64,000 bases of DNA from assembly GCF_033344935.1 (NCBI RefSeq), contig NZ_JAWPMM010000001.1, positions 2,342,001 to 2,406,000 of the forward strand. Direction: 5' to 3'. Below, in pieces: positions 61,769 through 64,000 of the stretch. The stretch's first letter is position 1. Every line of letters starts with the position of its first letter. Source of the DNA: Reichenbachiella sp. GTDB lineage: Bacteria; Bacteroidota; Bacteroidia; Cytophagales; Cyclobacteriaceae. The notes beneath the pieces are model-generated. The model was not told the DNA's origin. It worked only from the letters and a program-made list of their open reading frames with translations, and ran no database searches. The translations under genes and the position numbers were made by a program.

Positions 61769-63313
61769 TCATTTCCTTTGATTAAAGTCGACTAAGGCGA
61801 AGTTCTGTTGGTCACTACCCCACGTTTTGCCTGCCTTAAAGACTATGGTTTCAACTACATAATTATTAGCCTTTCTACCTGTCTTCAAGACGGTAAAATG
61901 ATCAGGTGTTACTCTGAACTGTAATTGCTGATTCTTACTTTTACTGATCTGCATATCCTTATCTATGTTCAAATTTTGAAAATCTACGATGTGCTGACCA
62001 ATCATTTCAGAAGCCCATCTATTTGTTTCAAAATCGGCATTGCTTGCAAAAAATTTCAAATTGAGATTACCCAATAAGCTCTTAGCCATAGCTCTGGCAT
62101 TATGGCCTCCCATAATGCAATAAAGGTTATTTAAATTTTGAGTGATGTACATTGTAGCCGCCCAAGAGCTGCGCGCCATGGCCTGAAAATCACTATCCCC
62201 TTGAGGGTTACAAAATGCCTGATACTCGTCAATGAAAAGACAAGCAGGTTTGGGGGCAGGTTCTTCATTAACTTTCCGGCGCTGCATTGCACCTTGAAAC
62301 TCACATTTGTAAATGGTTGCCGCAAAGCGACCAGCCAATCCAAATTTTTTAAGAGGAAAATCGACGATAACGATCTTTTTTTGTTCAATAATATTTTCAG
62401 GTAGGAGGTCTTCGCTAAGACCAGCGGCAAATTGATTTTTTAAGATTCCATCATACTTAAAAGGATTAATCATTCCCATGAACGATTGAACTATAATGCT
62501 CCGCGTTTTCTCAGATAATCTTGCAAATTCATTAAGCCAGAAATCTTCGGTAGTACCTGCATCTTCTTGTTCTTTCTCCGTCAAATCACGGCTTTGCATT
62601 TTATGAAACACCTGAATGAAGTAGTTTGAAGCGATCCATTCTGCAAGTTCAATTCTGGCTTCCTCTCGTTTTTGGGGATCAATGCCTCGCTCTGTGGTAA
62701 TGGTTCGGACAAGGTTGTTATAGTGTTTTGCTTCTTCCTCTATGAATGAGGTGGTTGCAAGCTTGCGCATATTGGAAATGCTGATTTCCTCTCCAGCCAA
62801 TGCAAGTAAGGAGATAATACTGCTGATTAAATCTTTTAAAGATTCATCCCAATACGGGTCTTGATTATTGCCTCCACTGCCTGATAAGGATAGGCGGGTT
62901 ATATCACGTAAGTTCATCAAAGCGTTATTAGTATTAAAAACATCTCCTGCACCTTCCCCTTTGCGTTGCATTTCGTACTCTAAAAAGTTGAATTCAAGTC
63001 CACTTGCCTTATTGAAGATGATCAAATCCTTTTCTCGTCCTGTGGCTTTAGCGTATTCTACCCACCTGTCTTTCTCATCTGGTTTTGCGCAGAGTACGCA
63101 GAAGCCAAATCCTGCTTTCAACATGGCTAGTGCTGCGTGTTTTCCCGCACCGCTGGATTTTCCGCTTCCCGTGCTTCCGGTTATTAGAGTTCCTTCAACC
63201 GCATCAGCCCATGTAATTATGGTCTTTGTACCTGGTACTTCATAAAGCGGTGTATCTAATAGGTTTTCGTGGCTCTGATAGCTCTTCTCTGAATTTGATT
63301 GAAACAGTTTCAT
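61769..63313 (-). CDS. TraD/VirD4-like coupling ATPase (no membrane anchor)
   Basis: A 514-residue AAA-type motor of the type IV coupling-protein class. Walker A TGSTGSGKSS (45-54) and Walker B ACLFIDEYQ (357-365) are followed by TraG/TraM-recognition-like sequence (MYITQNLNNLYCIMGGHNARAMAKSLLGNLNLKFFASNADFETNRWASEMIGQHI). It has no N-terminal transmembrane segments, unlike VirD4/TraD, and resembles the soluble coupling proteins of some Bacteroidota elements. It should bring relaxase-DNA to a transfer channel, or energise DNA processing. Confidence 0.85.
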   Translation of the reverse strand: MKLFQSNSEKSYQSHENLLDTPLYEVPGTKTIITWADAVEGTLITGSTGSGKSSGAGKHAALAMLKAGFGFCVLCAKPDEKDRWVEYAKATGREKDLIIFNKASGLEFNFLEYEMQRKGEGAGDVFNTNNALMNLRDITRLSLSGSGGNNQDPYWDESLKDLISSIISLLALAGEEISISNMRKLATTSFIEEEAKHYNNLVRTITTERGIDPQKREEARIELAEWIASNYFIQVFHKMQSRDLTEKEQEDAGTTEDFWLNEFARLSEKTRSIIVQSFMGMINPFKYDGILKNQFAAGLSEDLLPENIIEQKKIVIVDFPLKKFGLAGRFAATIYKCEFQGAMQRRKVNEEPAPKPACLFIDEYQAFCNPQGDSDFQAMARSSWAATMYITQNLNNLYCIMGGHNARAMAKSLLGNLNLKFFASNADFETNRWASEMIGQHIVDFQNLNIDKDMQISKSKNQQLQFRVTPDHFTVLKTGRKANNYVVETIVFKAGKTWGSDQQNFALVDFNQRK

Positions 63314-63332
63314 ATCTAAGTTCTTTAATTGT

Positions 63333-63992
63333 CTAATCTATTGTTCTGTCCATTCCTTTTGATTTGCGTAATTCTTTTGGTGAGGGTTCAGTCTCACTGA
63401 AATACTTGCTCAGTTTTTTCTTGATTTTGGATAAGGATTTCTGATCCAGTTCTGGCGTTTTCAGGCTTGAAGCCAGCGATAAATTTTCAGGATCAGCTTG
63501 TATTTTCTTGATCTGTTCCTTCGTCTGATCTCTAACATCCTTCACTGCACTATATTCAGCCATGAGGCTTCCAAGCTTCTTATAAGCTTTGGTTTTGTCA
63601 GATTGTCTGGTGGTATCTTCTAGCTTTAGCTCTTTATCTTTTTCATGGCTAAACCATTTGCTCAAATTTTCATGTCGTCGGTATTCACTTTTTGCTTCTT
63701 CAACAATACCGTCACGTAAATCTTGATCTGCTTGCTCTCTGGCGTATTTGATATTCTCGAAGGATGTATGGGGCAGGGCGGCTCTTATACCGTGAGCGAA
63801 GAACAGATCAGATTTAGCCCGCTTGTCTAGCTCTTCTCGCTGTTGATTTTGATAGCGTTTCTTGATTTTTTGAATCTTAAAGAACTGATTTTGATCCCCT
63901 TTGCTGTAGAGATCGAGACGGTTTTGGAACTCTTCTTCGGATAGATTTCTTGGTGTTAACCTGTATTTGTTATGTTTTTTGGATCCTTTCAT
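63333..63992 (-). CDS. Basic, charged helical protein of the mobile element
   Basis: A 219-residue very charged, mostly helical protein. Examples are FKIQKIKKRYQNQQREELDKRAKSDLFFAHGI and IVEEAKSEYRRHENLSKWFSHEKDKELKLEDTTRQSDKTKAYKKLGSLMAEYSAVKDVRDQTKEQIKKI. The net basic tail (LSKIKKKLSKYF...KELRKSKGMD) suggests DNA or RNA binding. A TGA lies in frame two codons upstream of the ATG, so the start is inside the window. It is 19 nt upstream of the coupling ATPase and probably co-transcribed. No family recognised; a mobilisation accessory role is a guess. Confidence 0.6.
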   Translation of the reverse strand: MKGSKKHNKYRLTPRNLSEEEFQNRLDLYSKGDQNQFFKIQKIKKRYQNQQREELDKRAKSDLFFAHGIRAALPHTSFENIKYAREQADQDLRDGIVEEAKSEYRRHENLSKWFSHEKDKELKLEDTTRQSDKTKAYKKLGSLMAEYSAVKDVRDQTKEQIKKIQADPENLSLASSLKTPELDQKSLSKIKKKLSKYFSETEPSPKELRKSKGMDRTID

Positions 63993-64000
63993 ATCTCATC

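Larger units (their letters stand above)
59766..64000. mobile_element. Left part of an integrated mobilizable or conjugative element
   Basis: Directly after the rlmD terminator the content changes to an integrase with iteron and box clusters upstream, an HTH-like protein, a soluble coupling-protein-like ATPase, and a basic charged protein, all typical mobile-element functions. The left boundary is taken at the iterons; the att site itself was not identified, and the right end is outside the window. No relaxase or T4SS gene is yet visible. Confidence 0.7.

Noticed and set aside
62131-62430. Frames inside the coupling ATPase on either strand
   Set aside because: They are shadows of the Walker-motif ATPase.

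Overview
The window looks like chromosomal DNA from a free-living, probably marine, Bacteroidota of the Cytophagales type. The evidence is a type-B T9SS sorting domain (55556-58129), an outer-membrane DUF5686/carboxypeptidase-regulatory-like protein, a short histone-H1-like protein, a serine-palmitoyltransferase-like enzyme, promoters matching the Bacteroidota TTG-N17-23-TAnnTTTG consensus, and the lack of Shine-Dalgarno sequences. The genus assignment is inference; no rRNA gene is present.

Region 1 (1-11.0 kb, minus strand) is one tightly packed aerobic phenylacetate-degradation operon. It runs tetR - kmo - paaE - paaA - paaB - paaC - paaD - paaG - paaH - paaI - paaJ - DUF1801 gene - paaY - paaZ (cut by the left edge). 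PaaABCDE form the phenylacetyl-CoA epoxidase, PaaG isomerises the epoxide to oxepin-CoA, PaaZ opens the ring, PaaJ/PaaG/PaaH carry out the beta-oxidation-like steps, and PaaI and PaaY are salvage thioesterases. A perfect 8-2-8 palindrome just upstream of tetR is the likely operator. Two features are unusual: a bona fide kynurenine 3-monooxygenase gene sits second in the operon, and paaK is not seen here. An ACMSD-type decarboxylase (47157-48161) is a second, separate kynurenine-pathway piece.

Region 2 (11-50.7 kb) is ordinary housekeeping and envelope gene content. It holds DinB/bacillithiol-transferase-like proteins, glutaminyl cyclase, two tandem-domain Usp proteins, a CPA1 antiporter, a hemJ-sco-cytochrome c cluster facing a Crp-like regulator, topA, sixA, an arginase-family enzyme, a SprT-like protein, der, ligA, dapA, the H1-like gene (30385-30561), the sphingolipid/sulfonolipid-type synthase, a biotin carboxylase, DUF1015 and maf, gltA, a prohibitin-like protein, an ABC permease, an NSS transporter, cyclophilin and several conserved unknowns. 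A short degraded copy of the 3' end of the SprT-like gene (23906-23960) lies about 0.8 kb from the intact end, with a DUF6090-like gene between them. Several intergenic palindromic repeats of different families are present.

Region 3 (50.74-51.32 kb) is a minus-strand array of five tRNA-Lys(UUU)-terminator units. Two tRNAs are intact; three are truncated or altered and carry unrelated palindromic sequence, although their terminators are preserved.

Region 4 (51.4-59.7 kb) encodes envelope proteins (TPR-SH3, DUF5686 barrel, a very large T9SS cargo), a short-chain dehydrogenase and the rRNA methyltransferase RlmD.

Region 5 (59.77-64.0 kb) is the left end of an integrated, probably mobilizable, element. 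It has a tyrosine integrase preceded by four 10-bp iterons and a cluster of TTTTGTCCG boxes, a putative HTH protein overlapping it tail to tail, a TraD/VirD4-like coupling ATPase without membrane segments, and a basic charged protein. The element continues past the right edge.
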